From NCBI GenBank assembly GCA_041397625.1, contig JAWKWH010000005.1, forward strand, positions 1-64,000: 64,000 nucleotides of DNA, in the 5' to 3' direction. The translations under genes and the position numbers were made by a program. Numbering within the stretch: the stretch's first letter is position 1; each line of letters begins with the position of its first letter. This DNA is from JAWKWH01 sp041397625 (GTDB lineage: Bacteria > Pseudomonadota > Alphaproteobacteria > Rhizobiales > Rhizobiaceae). This document shows positions 8,533 through 16,848 of this stretch, piece by piece. Under the pieces are notes generated by a model. That model was not told the origin of the DNA and did not search any database. It saw only the letters and a program-made list of their open reading frames with translations.

Positions 8533-9684
8533 TCATACATCGCTGATCACCTGCCCGTTGGACAGGATATGAACGGCATAGCCGTCGAAAATCTTGCTTG
8601 CCTCGCCCGCCGCGTAGAGCACCTGGTAGGCCTCGTGCGGAATCAGCGCATGGTTCTGGTAGGCGCTCACGCCCTGGCGGGCCGCCTCGAGATCGTCCGT
8701 GTTGATATGGAATTCGTCACGCGCCGGTTCGGATGACCACAGCCCCCTGCGCTCCGGCTTCTCCGACTTGGAGAACAACTCCTGCACGGTCCAGGTCAGC
8801 AGCCAGCCGTTTTCCGGGTCGCGCACGGTGCCGAGCACCTCGCCCACCGTCGGATTGTTCTCGGTGATGCCGGCGCTGTAGAACGGCCCGAGCACGACGC
8901 GGCGCAACTGCTTTGGGTGCAACTGGTCGAAATCCTTGTCGAGATTGCCCGCGATCGTCGCCGGCGACAGCGCGTAGGTGGAGTTCTTGCCCGCGAAATC
9001 GTCGAACCGGCGCGCCAGATCGGGATTGAGCAGCCCCTCGACGGGCAGCGGCACGTCGACATCGTCCCTCATCCGCCCGCCTTCGCCGACCAGCGCCGAA
9101 ACCATGCCGTCGCTCGAATCCTCAAGGCCCGCCATGTAGACCAGCGGCAGGTTGGCGCTGCCGTCGAACGCGCCCCAGTGCACCACGTAGAACGGCCGTT
9201 TGGCCTTTGGATTGGTCGACACCTTGATCGTGCTCGGCAGCACCAGCGGCGAGAAAATCCGGCCGTGCTCGACATCCTCCAGATAGAGCCGTTCGGCCAT
9301 CATCTTCTGCAGCGCGCCGGGAAACTCCTTGTGACGCAGGATGAAGTCGGCCATCTCGGCGCGCAACGTGTCGGCCTCGGGAATCTTGGCCAGCCTTTTC
9401 CTGGCTTGCTGCCGGTCGTTTTCCAGCTCCAGCACGTTCTGGAACACCGGAAAGCCGCTGTCGGCGCGCGAGATCTTGAACTTGTCGACGAAGCCGAGGC
9501 GGTTTCGCCAGCACGAGAACGAGCGCTCCAGCCGGGCGATGTATTCGACCATCACCTGGGCGACCAGACCATGGCGGTAAAACGGCGAACGCTCGTCGCG
9601 CAGAAAGATGTCGAGACCGCCGAGCGCGGCGCTGATCGCGCTGAAATACCGCTCCGCCGCGTTGTCGGCGTCCCTGGAAATCAC
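8533..9684 (-). CDS. Conserved protein of unknown function, AAA+ operon
   Basis: A 383-residue soluble protein starting with GTG at 9684, preceded by a G-rich stretch. The first 150 residues are helical with a basic middle (ENDRQQARKRLAKIPEAD); the rest is beta-rich, with PFYVVHWGAFDGSANLPLVYM and a C-terminal part ending DGYAVHILSNGQVISDV. I do not recognise a family. Nothing suggests catalysis or export. It sits between the coiled-coil gene (24 bases upstream) and the ATPase gene (nine bases downstream), so it is probably a subunit or adaptor of the same complex. Confidence 0.7.
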   Translation of the reverse strand: MISRDADNAAERYFSAISAALGGLDIFLRDERSPFYRHGLVAQVMVEYIARLERSFSCWRNRLGFVDKFKISRADSGFPVFQNVLELENDRQQARKRLAKIPEADTLRAEMADFILRHKEFPGALQKMMAERLYLEDVEHGRIFSPLVLPSTIKVSTNPKAKRPFYVVHWGAFDGSANLPLVYMAGLEDSSDGMVSALVGEGGRMRDDVDVPLPVEGLLNPDLARRFDDFAGKNSTYALSPATIAGNLDKDFDQLHPKQLRRVVLGPFYSAGITENNPTVGEVLGTVRDPENGWLLTWTVQELFSKSEKPERRGLWSSEPARDEFHINTDDLEAARQGVSAYQNHALIPHEAYQVLYAAGEASKIFDGYAVHILSNGQVISDV

Positions 9685-9708
9685 CGTCCCGCCCCGAATC
9701 CGGCGCGC

Positions 9709-10797
9709 CTACTGGGCGACATAGTTGGCGGCGTCGTGCTTCTTCATCACCTCCTCGAAGCGCCGTGCAAAGGCGTCGTCGGCGAGCTTTTTGCGCCGCT
9801 GGATGTCGGCGGTCATCACCATGTTCTTCTCGTGCATCTCCAGAAGGTCGCCGATGTGGCGCTGGGCAGCCGAACCGATGCCGGCCATGGTCTCTTCCGC
9901 CGTATTGTCCACCTGGCTGCCCAGCGTGTTGATCTTGTGGGCGACATCCTGCTGGGCTGCGGTTTTCAGCGAGTCCTCCAGCGCCTTGTAGAGCACGATG
10001 CGCTGTTCGGTATCGATGGTGAGCTTGTTGATCAGCGTGTTCTGCGCGGCGATCTGGTTGTTGAGCGAATCGACGAAGGTCTGGAACATCGACGTGTAAC
10101 GCTCGAGCGTCTGGCTTTCGGCCAGGAGTTCCTGCTCCTTGGCCTGGGCCTCGTTGTATTCGGTCGCCAGCTTCGAGCGCTCGCCTTCCAGCTTGGTGCG
10201 CTCCTTCTGGTTGGTCGAGGCGGCGATCCTGTTCTCGATGTCGAGCAGCAGCGGGTTCAATTCCTCGATACGCTTCTGCGTCGCCTCCAGGCTGTCCATG
10301 GCGCTCTTGCGGCGTTCGATCACCTTGCCCAGGCTCGTCTCGGATGTCTTGTAGCGCTCGTCGAGAATGTTCTTCTGGTCCTTGAGGATGCCGACGATCG
10401 TGTCGGATTTGCCCAGCAGTTCCTGCAGATTGCCGGCCAGCGACATGTTGCGCACGCGCTCGGTGCGCATGCGCTGCTTGCGCTGGTCGGAGAACAGGCC
10501 GATGAACGTCTCCCAGCCGGTGAAGCTCTTCATGCTCTCGAACTCGTCGCCGAACACGTTGGTCGCGTCCTCGAGTCCGATGATCAGGTCGGCGATGTTG
10601 GCCTCCATCACCTTCTGCTGCTGCAGCACGTCCTGAATGCGCGCGTTCTCGATATCGAAATTGGCGTCGCCGATCTTCTGGTCGGCCTTGGCGAACTCAT
10701 CCAGCACGACGCCCGACTGCTCGATCTTGGAGCGCATGCTCTCCACCACCTCGCGTGTCTTTTCGATTTCCGCGTCGAAATTCTGCAAAGTGGCCAT
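9709..10797 (-). CDS. Long coiled-coil protein, first gene of the AAA+ operon
   Basis: A 362-residue, almost wholly helical protein rich in E, K, Q and L with heptad-like spacing through residues 5-60, 120-235 and 290-355, and no membrane segment. A central FTGWETFIGLFSDQRKQRM patch is the only aromatic break. The ATG at 10797 has GGAGAGAG six bases before it; longer upstream frames lack this. It opens the operon and is the most abundant candidate for a polymer or scaffold that the AAA+ ATPase remodels, by analogy with other coiled-coil/AAA pairs (inference). It vaguely recalls TelA- or PspA-like helical proteins, but no family can be claimed. Confidence 0.75.
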   Translation of the reverse strand: MATLQNFDAEIEKTREVVESMRSKIEQSGVVLDEFAKADQKIGDANFDIENARIQDVLQQQKVMEANIADLIIGLEDATNVFGDEFESMKSFTGWETFIGLFSDQRKQRMRTERVRNMSLAGNLQELLGKSDTIVGILKDQKNILDERYKTSETSLGKVIERRKSAMDSLEATQKRIEELNPLLLDIENRIAASTNQKERTKLEGERSKLATEYNEAQAKEQELLAESQTLERYTSMFQTFVDSLNNQIAAQNTLINKLTIDTEQRIVLYKALEDSLKTAAQQDVAHKINTLGSQVDNTAEETMAGIGSAAQRHIGDLLEMHEKNMVMTADIQRRKKLADDAFARRFEEVMKKHDAANYVAQ

Positions 10798-10918
10798 GGC
10801 GCTCTCTCCGGCTGATCCTGGGACTGGCGAAATATAGCGGCGGCAATTGGCGATTGAAAGACTGCCGGACAGCGAATCCGACGCTCGAAAAACGCTTGGC
10901 AGGGAACGGTTTGAACGG

Positions 10919-11533
10919 TCAGCCGCGCGAAAAGCCGACCAGGTCCTCGGCCGGCAGCCGCCCCATCTCCTCTTCCCAGTGCCGGCGGCAGAGCGAGACA
11001 TAGATGTCCTTGCCGATCGCCACCTGGTCACCCTCATGGGCCACCTTGCCGTCCTCGCCGAGCCGCACCACCATCGTTGCCTTGCGGCCGCAGCGGCAGA
11101 TGGTCTTGACCTCGCGCAGTTCGTCGGCGATCGCCAGCAGCGCCCGTGAACCGGAAAACAGCTTGCCCTGGAAATCCGTCCTCAGCCCGTAGCACATCAC
11201 CGGAATGCCGAGCCTGTCGACGACCCGCGCCAACTGCCAGACCTGTTCGCCGGTCAGGAACTGCGCCTCGTCGACGAACACGCAATGCACCGGCCCGTGG
11301 ACTGAGTGCTTGTCGGCGATGCGCTCGAACAGGTCGTCGCCGTCGCGAAACATTTCCGCTTCGGTCTCCAGCCCGAGGCGCGACGAGATGTAGCCCTTCT
11401 CGCCCTTGCGATAGTGGCCGGCGACAAACTGCATCGTCGTCATGCCGCGTTCACGGTAGTTGTACGACGCCTGCATCAGCATCGTTGTCTTGCCGGCGTT
11501 CATGGTCGCAAAATGGAAATAGAGCTTGGCCAT
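10919..11533 (-). CDS. tdk: Thymidine kinase (type II)
   Basis: Phosphorylates thymidine in the pyrimidine salvage pathway, cytoplasmic. The 204-residue protein begins MAKLYFHFATMNAGKTT, with the P-loop MNAGKTT at about residues 11-17, the SYNYRERGM motif, Walker B FVDEAQF, and the zinc site (CRCG and CRRH) of the lasso domain. A GTG three codons earlier (11542) is possible, but the ATG at 11533 matches the family N terminus. It stands 121 bases downstream of the start of the coiled-coil gene and is read in the same direction, so it could be upstream of that operon's transcript. Confidence 0.95.
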   Translation of the reverse strand: MAKLYFHFATMNAGKTTMLMQASYNYRERGMTTMQFVAGHYRKGEKGYISSRLGLETEAEMFRDGDDLFERIADKHSVHGPVHCVFVDEAQFLTGEQVWQLARVVDRLGIPVMCYGLRTDFQGKLFSGSRALLAIADELREVKTICRCGRKATMVVRLGEDGKVAHEGDQVAIGKDIYVSLCRRHWEEEMGRLPAEDLVGFSRG

Positions 11534-11593
11534 CGATGTCACCGGCGCGTCGGATGGCCATTTGCCTAAACCAGTGTCGCGCGCGGCTCAAGC

Positions 11594-12196
11594 TTAGGAG
11601 GATTTTGCGACCGTGCCCTGTGAAAAACCGAGCTGCAGATCGACATAGTCCTCCACAAGCCGGTGTCCGTCGCGGAACCGCTGGGAATCGCCGCCAAGCG
11701 CATGGCGGATATAGATGCCGTCGATCAGCGAAGCGATACCCTCGGCGACCAGTGCGGCGCGGTCGCCGGTCAGCGGCTTCAGCCCGTACATCAGGTTGGA
11801 GCGCAGCCGTCGCGTATAGACCGACAGGAGCTGGCGCGCCTTGGCCGATTCCTGCGCATGGACGTAGAAGACCAGCCAGGCGGAGACGACTTCCGGCCGG
11901 AACTGCTTTTCGCCGAGGCTGACGCGGATGACGGCGGAAATACGCTCTCTCGGTGTACGCGCCGGCTGCAGCCCGATACGGATCTGCTCGCTGAATTGGG
12001 AAAGGAGATGGCGCATGGCGGCGACGATAAGCCGGTCCTTGGAACCGAAATAATGATGCGCCAGCCCTTGCGAAACGCCCGCCCGGGCGGCAATGTCGCG
12101 GATTGTGATATCCAGCGAACCGCGCGCATGAATGGCGTCGATCGCCGCCGCGATCAGTTCCCTGCGGCGCACCGCCTCCATACCGACCTTGGGCAT
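11594..12196 (-). CDS. betI: TetR-family repressor BetI
   Basis: Represses choline uptake and betaine synthesis genes and is released by choline. The 200-residue protein starts MPKVGMEAVRRREL, the signature N terminus of BetI, with a helix-turn-helix at about residues 30-50 (DIAARAGVSQGLAHHYFGSK) and the C-terminal ligand/dimer domain. I chose the ATG at 12196 to match the family; further upstream codons exist in frame. It is divergent from choX with a perfect inverted repeat between them. The betaine aldehyde and choline dehydrogenase genes usually linked to betI are absent here, so it probably regulates choXWV and itself. Confidence 0.93.
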   Translation of the reverse strand: MPKVGMEAVRRRELIAAAIDAIHARGSLDITIRDIAARAGVSQGLAHHYFGSKDRLIVAAMRHLLSQFSEQIRIGLQPARTPRERISAVIRVSLGEKQFRPEVVSAWLVFYVHAQESAKARQLLSVYTRRLRSNLMYGLKPLTGDRAALVAEGIASLIDGIYIRHALGGDSQRFRDGHRLVEDYVDLQLGFSQGTVAKSS

Positions 12197-12237
12197 AGCC
12201 ACACTCCTTTGCGCCATGCGCATGATCATCAGGCTAG

Positions 12238-12265
12238 TTTATATTGAACAGCCGCTCAATATAAA
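12238..12265. promoter_or_regulatory. BetI-type operator (inverted repeat) between betI and choX
   Basis: TTTATATTGA (12238-12247) and TCAATATAAA (12256-12265) form a perfect 10-base inverted repeat around eight bases. TTATATTGAAC half-sites are known for BetI operators. It is AT-rich in a G+C-rich region and centred between the divergent starts at 12196 and 12322. Confidence 0.8.
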
Positions 12266-12321
12266 CTTGCAAATGGCCCGCTTTTGTGGCCCGATGCGAC
12301 AAACGATCAGTGGAGGACGAC

Positions 12322-13251
12322 ATGCGTAAATTCCTGACCATTTCCGCCCTGGCGGTCACCGCGGCGCTGACAGCGCCGGCCTTCGCCGCCGATCCCGAAA
12401 GCTGCGCCACCGTGCGTTTCTCGGATGTCGGATGGACCGACATCCAGGCCACGACCGCAGCCGCCGGCATCGTTCTTGACGCACTTGGCTACACCCCCGA
12501 AGTGCAGGTTCTCTCGGTACCGGTGACCTATCAGTCGCTCAAGAACAAGGACATCGATGTTTTCCTCGGTAACTGGATGCCGTCCATGGCCGGCGACGTT
12601 CAGCCGTTCCTCGATGACGGATCGGTGGATTCGATCACTCTCAACCTCGAGGGCGCCGGCTACGGCCTCGTGGTGCCGACCTATGCAGCCGACGGCGGCG
12701 TCAAGAGCCTGACCGACATCGGCAAGTTCAAGGACAAGTTCGATGCCAAGATCTACGGTATCGAGCCCGGCAATGACGGCAACCGCATCGTGCTCGGCAT
12801 GATCGAGGACGCCGCCAACGGCCTCGACGGTTTCGAGCTCGTCGAGTCGTCCGAAGCCGGCATGCTGTCGCAGGCCGAAAAGGCGATAAAGAACAAGGAA
12901 TGGATCGTGTTCCTCGGCTGGACGCCGCATCCGATCATGGGCGAGATGGACATCACCTATCTCGACGGGATGGGCGATTCCGGTTTCGGCGCGGCGACCG
13001 TGTTCACCAATGTGCGCGCCGGCTATGCCGACGAATGCCCGAATGTGGGGGCGCTGCTGAAGAACATGAAGTTCACCCTGTCCATGGAAAACAAGATCAT
13101 GGACGACATCCTCAAGGGAACGGACGCCACCGAGGCGGCGATGGCGTGGCTCAAGGCCAATCCGGACGCCGTCACGCCCTGGCTCGCCGGCGTGACCACC
13201 ATGGACGGCGGCGACGCGGCGGCCGCCGTGAAGGCAAAGCTCGGCATGTAA
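12322..13251 (+). CDS. choX: Choline ABC transporter, periplasmic choline-binding protein
   Basis: Binds choline in the periplasm and delivers it to ChoW/ChoV. The 309-residue protein has a signal peptide ending APAFA (residue 22). The choline cage of Sinorhizobium ChoX (W43, D45, W90, Y119, W205) is conserved at W38, D40, W85, Y114 and W200, every one shifted by five, which makes the substrate call strong. GGAGG lies just before the ATG at 12322. First gene of choXWV; expected to be induced by choline through BetI at the operator upstream. A stem-loop at 13277-13306 separates it from choW. Confidence 0.97.
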   Translation: MRKFLTISALAVTAALTAPAFAADPESCATVRFSDVGWTDIQATTAAAGIVLDALGYTPEVQVLSVPVTYQSLKNKDIDVFLGNWMPSMAGDVQPFLDDGSVDSITLNLEGAGYGLVVPTYAADGGVKSLTDIGKFKDKFDAKIYGIEPGNDGNRIVLGMIEDAANGLDGFELVESSEAGMLSQAEKAIKNKEWIVFLGWTPHPIMGEMDITYLDGMGDSGFGAATVFTNVRAGYADECPNVGALLKNMKFTLSMENKIMDDILKGTDATEAAMAWLKANPDAVTPWLAGVTTMDGGDAAAAVKAKLGM

Positions 13252-13276
13252 CGCGCGCCGGGCGCCTGAACCCTCC

Positions 13277-13306
13277 GGTCCGGTACCGTTGTCGCCGGGC
13301 CGGACC
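13277..13306 (+). other. Intercistronic stem-loop choX-choW
   Basis: GGTCCGG (13277-13283) pairs with CCGGACC (13300-13306) and no T-run follows. Such hairpins after binding-protein genes commonly stabilise the upstream message so that the binding protein is made in excess over the permease. Confidence 0.5.
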
Positions 13307-13328
13307 AGAGCGGTTCATGTAGGGGGAC

Positions 13329-14186
13329 GTGGTGGACAAGATATCGGAAGCGCTGACGGCCGACAAAATTCCGGTCGGGCAGTGGGGCAAGAGCCTCTTC
13401 ACCTTCCTGACCGACAATTTCGAGTGGCTGTTCGACGCCATCGCCGGATCGCTCAAGGTCGTGCTCGATGGCACTATCAGCCTCATCCTTTGGTTTCCGC
13501 CCTTCGTCGTCGTACTTCTGATCGCCGCGCTCGGCTGGTATCTGCAACGCTCGTGGAAGCTCGCCCTCGGCATCGTCCTCGGCCTGTTCTTCATCATCAA
13601 CCAGGGTCTCTGGAAGGAAACCGTCGAGACCTTGATATTGGTCGTCTCGGCGGCGTTTCTGTCCATGGCGATTGGCGTGCCGATCGGCATCTGGCTCGGC
13701 CACCGCCCCCGCTACTACGCCTACGTGCAGCCGGTACTCGACCTGATGCAGACGATGCCGACCTTCGTCTACCTGATCCCGGTGCTGATCCTGTTCGGTC
13801 TTGGCCTCGCCCCCGGTCTGATCGTGACCATCATCTTTGCTTCGCCGGCGCCGATCCGGCTCACCTATCTCGGCATAACTTCCATCCCCTCACCGATGAT
13901 CGAGGCCGGCCAGGCCTTCGGCGCCACGCCGGGACAGCTATTGCGCAAGGTGGAGCTTCCCGCCGCCATGCCCACCATCATGGCCGGGCTGACACAGTGC
14001 ATCATGCTGTCGCTTTCGATGGTGGTCATCGCGGCGCTCATCGGTGCCAACGGGCTCGGCAAGCCGGTCGTGCGCGCGCTCAACACGGTCAACATTCCGC
14101 TCGGACTGGAAGCCGGTATCGCCATCGTCATCCTGGCGATCATGCTCGACCGCATGTGCCGCGTGCGCGGGAGTGCCGCCCAATGA
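13329..14186 (+). CDS. choW: Choline ABC transporter, permease
   Basis: Inner-membrane permease of the choline importer (ProW/OpuAB family). The 285-residue protein has an N-terminal amphipathic part, then about six to seven hydrophobic segments, and the cytoplasmic EAA-type loop EAGQAFGATPGQLLRKVELP around residues 195-215 that contacts the ATPase. It starts at one of two adjacent GTG codons (13329 or 13332) after GGGGGA. The stop overlaps the choV start in ATGA. Complete length for the family. Confidence 0.93.
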   Translation: MVDKISEALTADKIPVGQWGKSLFTFLTDNFEWLFDAIAGSLKVVLDGTISLILWFPPFVVVLLIAALGWYLQRSWKLALGIVLGLFFIINQGLWKETVETLILVVSAAFLSMAIGVPIGIWLGHRPRYYAYVQPVLDLMQTMPTFVYLIPVLILFGLGLAPGLIVTIIFASPAPIRLTYLGITSIPSPMIEAGQAFGATPGQLLRKVELPAAMPTIMAGLTQCIMLSLSMVVIAALIGANGLGKPVVRALNTVNIPLGLEAGIAIVILAIMLDRMCRVRGSAAQ

Positions 14187-15232
14187 ACCCGGCCATCGAG
14201 ATCGACCACGTCACCATCATGTTCGGCACCTCGCCGGAAGAAGCGATAAACCTCGCCGACAAGGGCCAGTCGCGCCAGGAGATCCAGGCGGCCACCGGCA
14301 ACATACTCGGCGTCCACGACTGCACGCTCACCGTGTCGGAGGGCGAGATCCTGGTGCTCATGGGACTGTCGGGATCGGGCAAGTCGACGCTGCTGCGCGG
14401 CGTCAACCGGCTCAACCCGATTACCAGCGGCGACATCCGCGTCTGGTGCGACGGCGAGCCCCGTTCGGTCGCCAAGGCCGGCGACGCCGAGTTGCGCAAG
14501 ATACGCTCGGGCACCATCTCCATGGTCTTCCAGCAGTTCGCGCTGCTTCCCTGGCGCACCGTCGCCGAGAATGTCGGTTTTGGCCTGGAACTCGCCGGCA
14601 TCGACAAGGCCGGACGCGACAATCGGGTCGCCGAACAACTGCAACTGGTTGGTCTGCATGATCGAGCCGACAGTCTCGTCGGCGAACTTTCGGGCGGCAT
14701 GCAGCAGCGTGTCGGCTTGGCCCGCGCCTTCGCCACCGGTGCGCCGATCCTACTGATGGACGAACCGTTCTCGGCGCTTGACCCGCTGATCCGCTCACGC
14801 CTCCAGGACGAACTGCTCGATCTACAGGCACGACTGAAGAAGACGATCTTATTCGTCAGCCACGACCTCGACGAGGCGCTGAAGATCGGCAACCGCATTG
14901 CCATCATGGAAGGCGGACGTATCGTCCAGTGCGGCACCGCGCAGGACATCCTGCTATCGCCGGCCAATGGATACGTCGCCGATTTCGTCGCCCATATGAA
15001 CCCGCTCGGCGTGCTCTGCGCCAGGGACATCATGCGCCAGGCGGCGGGCGGAGAAGATGCAAGGAAGCCCGTGGCCGGCTCGGCCAAGCCCGATACGCCG
15101 GTGCGTCAGCTGCTCGCCGCGATGGCGAAGACCAGGGGTGAGATCGGCGTCATCGACAATGGCCGCGTGGTCGGCATCATCGGGTCCGACGACATCGTCG
15201 CGGCAATCGCCAAATATCAGGGTCAGGGATAG
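14183..15232 (+). CDS. choV: Choline ABC transporter, ATP-binding protein with CBS-type C terminus
   Basis: Energises choline import (ProV/OpuAA family). In 349 residues: Walker A GLSGSGKST near 61-69, Q-loop in MVFQQFALLPW, signature LSGGMQQRVG near 168-177, Walker B LLMDEPFSALDP near 190, H-loop in FVSHDLDE. After residue 270 there is a C-terminal extension with VRQLLAAM and GRVVGIIGSDDI that looks like a partial CBS module, the osmo-sensing part in related transporters. The ATG at 14183 overlaps the choW stop by four bases, indicating translational coupling. Confidence 0.96.
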   Translation: MNPAIEIDHVTIMFGTSPEEAINLADKGQSRQEIQAATGNILGVHDCTLTVSEGEILVLMGLSGSGKSTLLRGVNRLNPITSGDIRVWCDGEPRSVAKAGDAELRKIRSGTISMVFQQFALLPWRTVAENVGFGLELAGIDKAGRDNRVAEQLQLVGLHDRADSLVGELSGGMQQRVGLARAFATGAPILLMDEPFSALDPLIRSRLQDELLDLQARLKKTILFVSHDLDEALKIGNRIAIMEGGRIVQCGTAQDILLSPANGYVADFVAHMNPLGVLCARDIMRQAAGGEDARKPVAGSAKPDTPVRQLLAAMAKTRGEIGVIDNGRVVGIIGSDDIVAAIAKYQGQG

Positions 15233-15266
15233 CAACCGCAATCTGCCCACGGTCGCCGGGTTTTTT

Positions 15267-15839
15267 CTACAAATCCTCGTAAACGGCGCCGGGCGGAGCG
15301 GGAGGCAGCTCCGTCTCGCCCTCCTCCTTGTTGTCGACCCTGCGCTTGAACGTGTCGAGCGTATCGGCCCACCAGTCGAGTGTGTCCTCGAGGTTCTTGA
15401 ATGTCATCCCGCCGACCAGATTGATCGTGTGGTAGATCCACGGATCGCCCTCGTCGTCAATGCGGAACGTTCCGAGCGGCTCCTTGGCGTTCCACCGATT
15501 GGCGAATTCGAGCGATATCCTGCCTTCCACGTCGTAGCCGCACGAGAAGATCGCATGCTTGCAGTCGGCCTTGTCCTCGCAATTGTAGAAGCGGATGAAG
15601 TAGTTGAGGCGCGAGACACGCCCCGAGATGATCGGCGTGCCGTCATCCTCGTATTCCAGCTTCGCCTTGTAGCCGATCTCCTTCATCCTGCGGGCAAATT
15701 CCTCCGGGAAGCCGACATCGATGACCTTCAGGCCATTGAAATCGAGCCCCTTGGCAACGGCCTGCCCCACGGGCGCCGCGACCAGCAGCGTCGCGCCGAG
15801 AACGAGGATTTTCAGTCTCCGTTTCATGTCACTCGCCAT
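15267..15839 (-). CDS. Exported YbjN-domain protein
   Basis: A 190-residue protein with signal peptide (KILVLGATLLVAAPVGQAVA) and a YbjN-like sensory-chaperone fold: a central SGRVSRLNYFIRFYNC-x8-C-x4-C region, then SLEFANRWNAKEPLGTFRIDD and WADTLDTFKRR at the end. YbjN-domain proteins are common small proteins of Alphaproteobacteria with no settled role. Either the ATG at 15839 or that at 15827 could start it; neither has a strong ribosome binding site. It is convergent with choV, 34 bases apart, with no evident terminator between them. Confidence 0.75.
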   Translation of the reverse strand: MASDMKRRLKILVLGATLLVAAPVGQAVAKGLDFNGLKVIDVGFPEEFARRMKEIGYKAKLEYEDDGTPIISGRVSRLNYFIRFYNCEDKADCKHAIFSCGYDVEGRISLEFANRWNAKEPLGTFRIDDEGDPWIYHTINLVGGMTFKNLEDTLDWWADTLDTFKRRVDNKEEGETELPPAPPGAVYEDL

Positions 15840-16059
15840 AGGTTCCCGTCTGCCCGGAAGGCCGGAAAGCGCTGTTTCAACTATCCAACGACATCACGGC
15901 CATCGCAAGTCGATCTCCGTCGCGGCCGCAATCTGGCGTGACAGCGATGATCGTTCTGTGTCGACCGTCACTCCGCCCATTTGACGATTGCCCAACGGAC
16001 CTCGCGCCCGGTAACATGCCTGTCAGATTGACGTATACGTAATACCGGGAGAGAGATAC

Positions 16060-16821
16060 ATGAATGTTGAAGGTCAGGTCGCCATTGTCACCGGCGGCGG
16101 TTCGGGCTTAGGCGAGGCAACCGCGCGGGCGCTCGCCGACAAGGGTGCGCGCGTCGGCATCGCCGACGTCGCCATCAAGAACGCCGAGAAGGTCGCCGCC
16201 GACATCGGTGGATTTGCCGTCAGTTGCGACGTTTCCAGCGGCGAGGCCGCCGAAGCGGCGGTTGCCGCGATTGGCGAGAAGCTCGGCGCCCCGCGCATTC
16301 TGGTCAACTGCGCCGGTATCGGCGTCGCCATGAAAACCCTTTCCAAGGAAGGGCCGCACCCGCTCGACCTGTTCAACAAGGTCATCCAGGTCAATCTGGT
16401 GGGAACCTTCAACATGATCCGGCTGGTCACCGACATCACGCAGAACCTTGAGCCGCTCGAAGGCGGCGAGCGCGGTGTGGTCGTCAACACCGCATCCGTC
16501 GCCGCCTATGACGGCCAGATCGGACAGGCGGCCTATTCGGCCTCCAAGGGTGGCATCGTCGGCATGACGCTGCCGATCGCCCGCGATCTCGCCCGCTCCG
16601 GCATTCGCGTCGTCACCATCGCGCCCGGCCTGTTCAAGACGCCGCTCCTGGCGGGCCTGCCCGAGGAGGCGCAGATTTCGCTCGGCCAGCAGGTCCCCTT
16701 CCCGCCGCGCCTCGGCGATCCGTCGGAATATGCGGCGCTTGCCATGCACATCGTCGAGAACCAGATGCTCAACGCCGAGACCATCCGCCTCGACGGCGCC
16801 ATCCGCATGGCGCCGCGCTAG
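16060..16821 (+). CDS. Short-chain dehydrogenase, 3-hydroxyacyl-CoA dehydrogenase type II-like
   Basis: A 253-residue NAD-dependent SDR enzyme, most like type II 3-hydroxyacyl-CoA dehydrogenases (HSD17B10/FabG-like) of fatty-acid or branched-chain degradation. Visible: cofactor motif TGGGSGLG (residues 11-18) with D36 favouring NAD, NCAGI (near 87), catalytic Ser in NTASVAAYDG and Y-x3-K in AYSASKGG (near 161-168), and the long substrate loop with PFPPRLGDPSEYA that is typical of this group. GAGAGA lies before the ATG. It is followed 27 bases later by a CaiB/BaiF gene, which supports an acyl-CoA substrate. Confidence 0.88.
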   Translation: MNVEGQVAIVTGGGSGLGEATARALADKGARVGIADVAIKNAEKVAADIGGFAVSCDVSSGEAAEAAVAAIGEKLGAPRILVNCAGIGVAMKTLSKEGPHPLDLFNKVIQVNLVGTFNMIRLVTDITQNLEPLEGGERGVVVNTASVAAYDGQIGQAAYSASKGGIVGMTLPIARDLARSGIRVVTIAPGLFKTPLLAGLPEEAQISLGQQVPFPPRLGDPSEYAALAMHIVENQMLNAETIRLDGAIRMAPR

Positions 16822-16848
16822 GCGGTTGGTCCGGTTGACAGGAACGCC

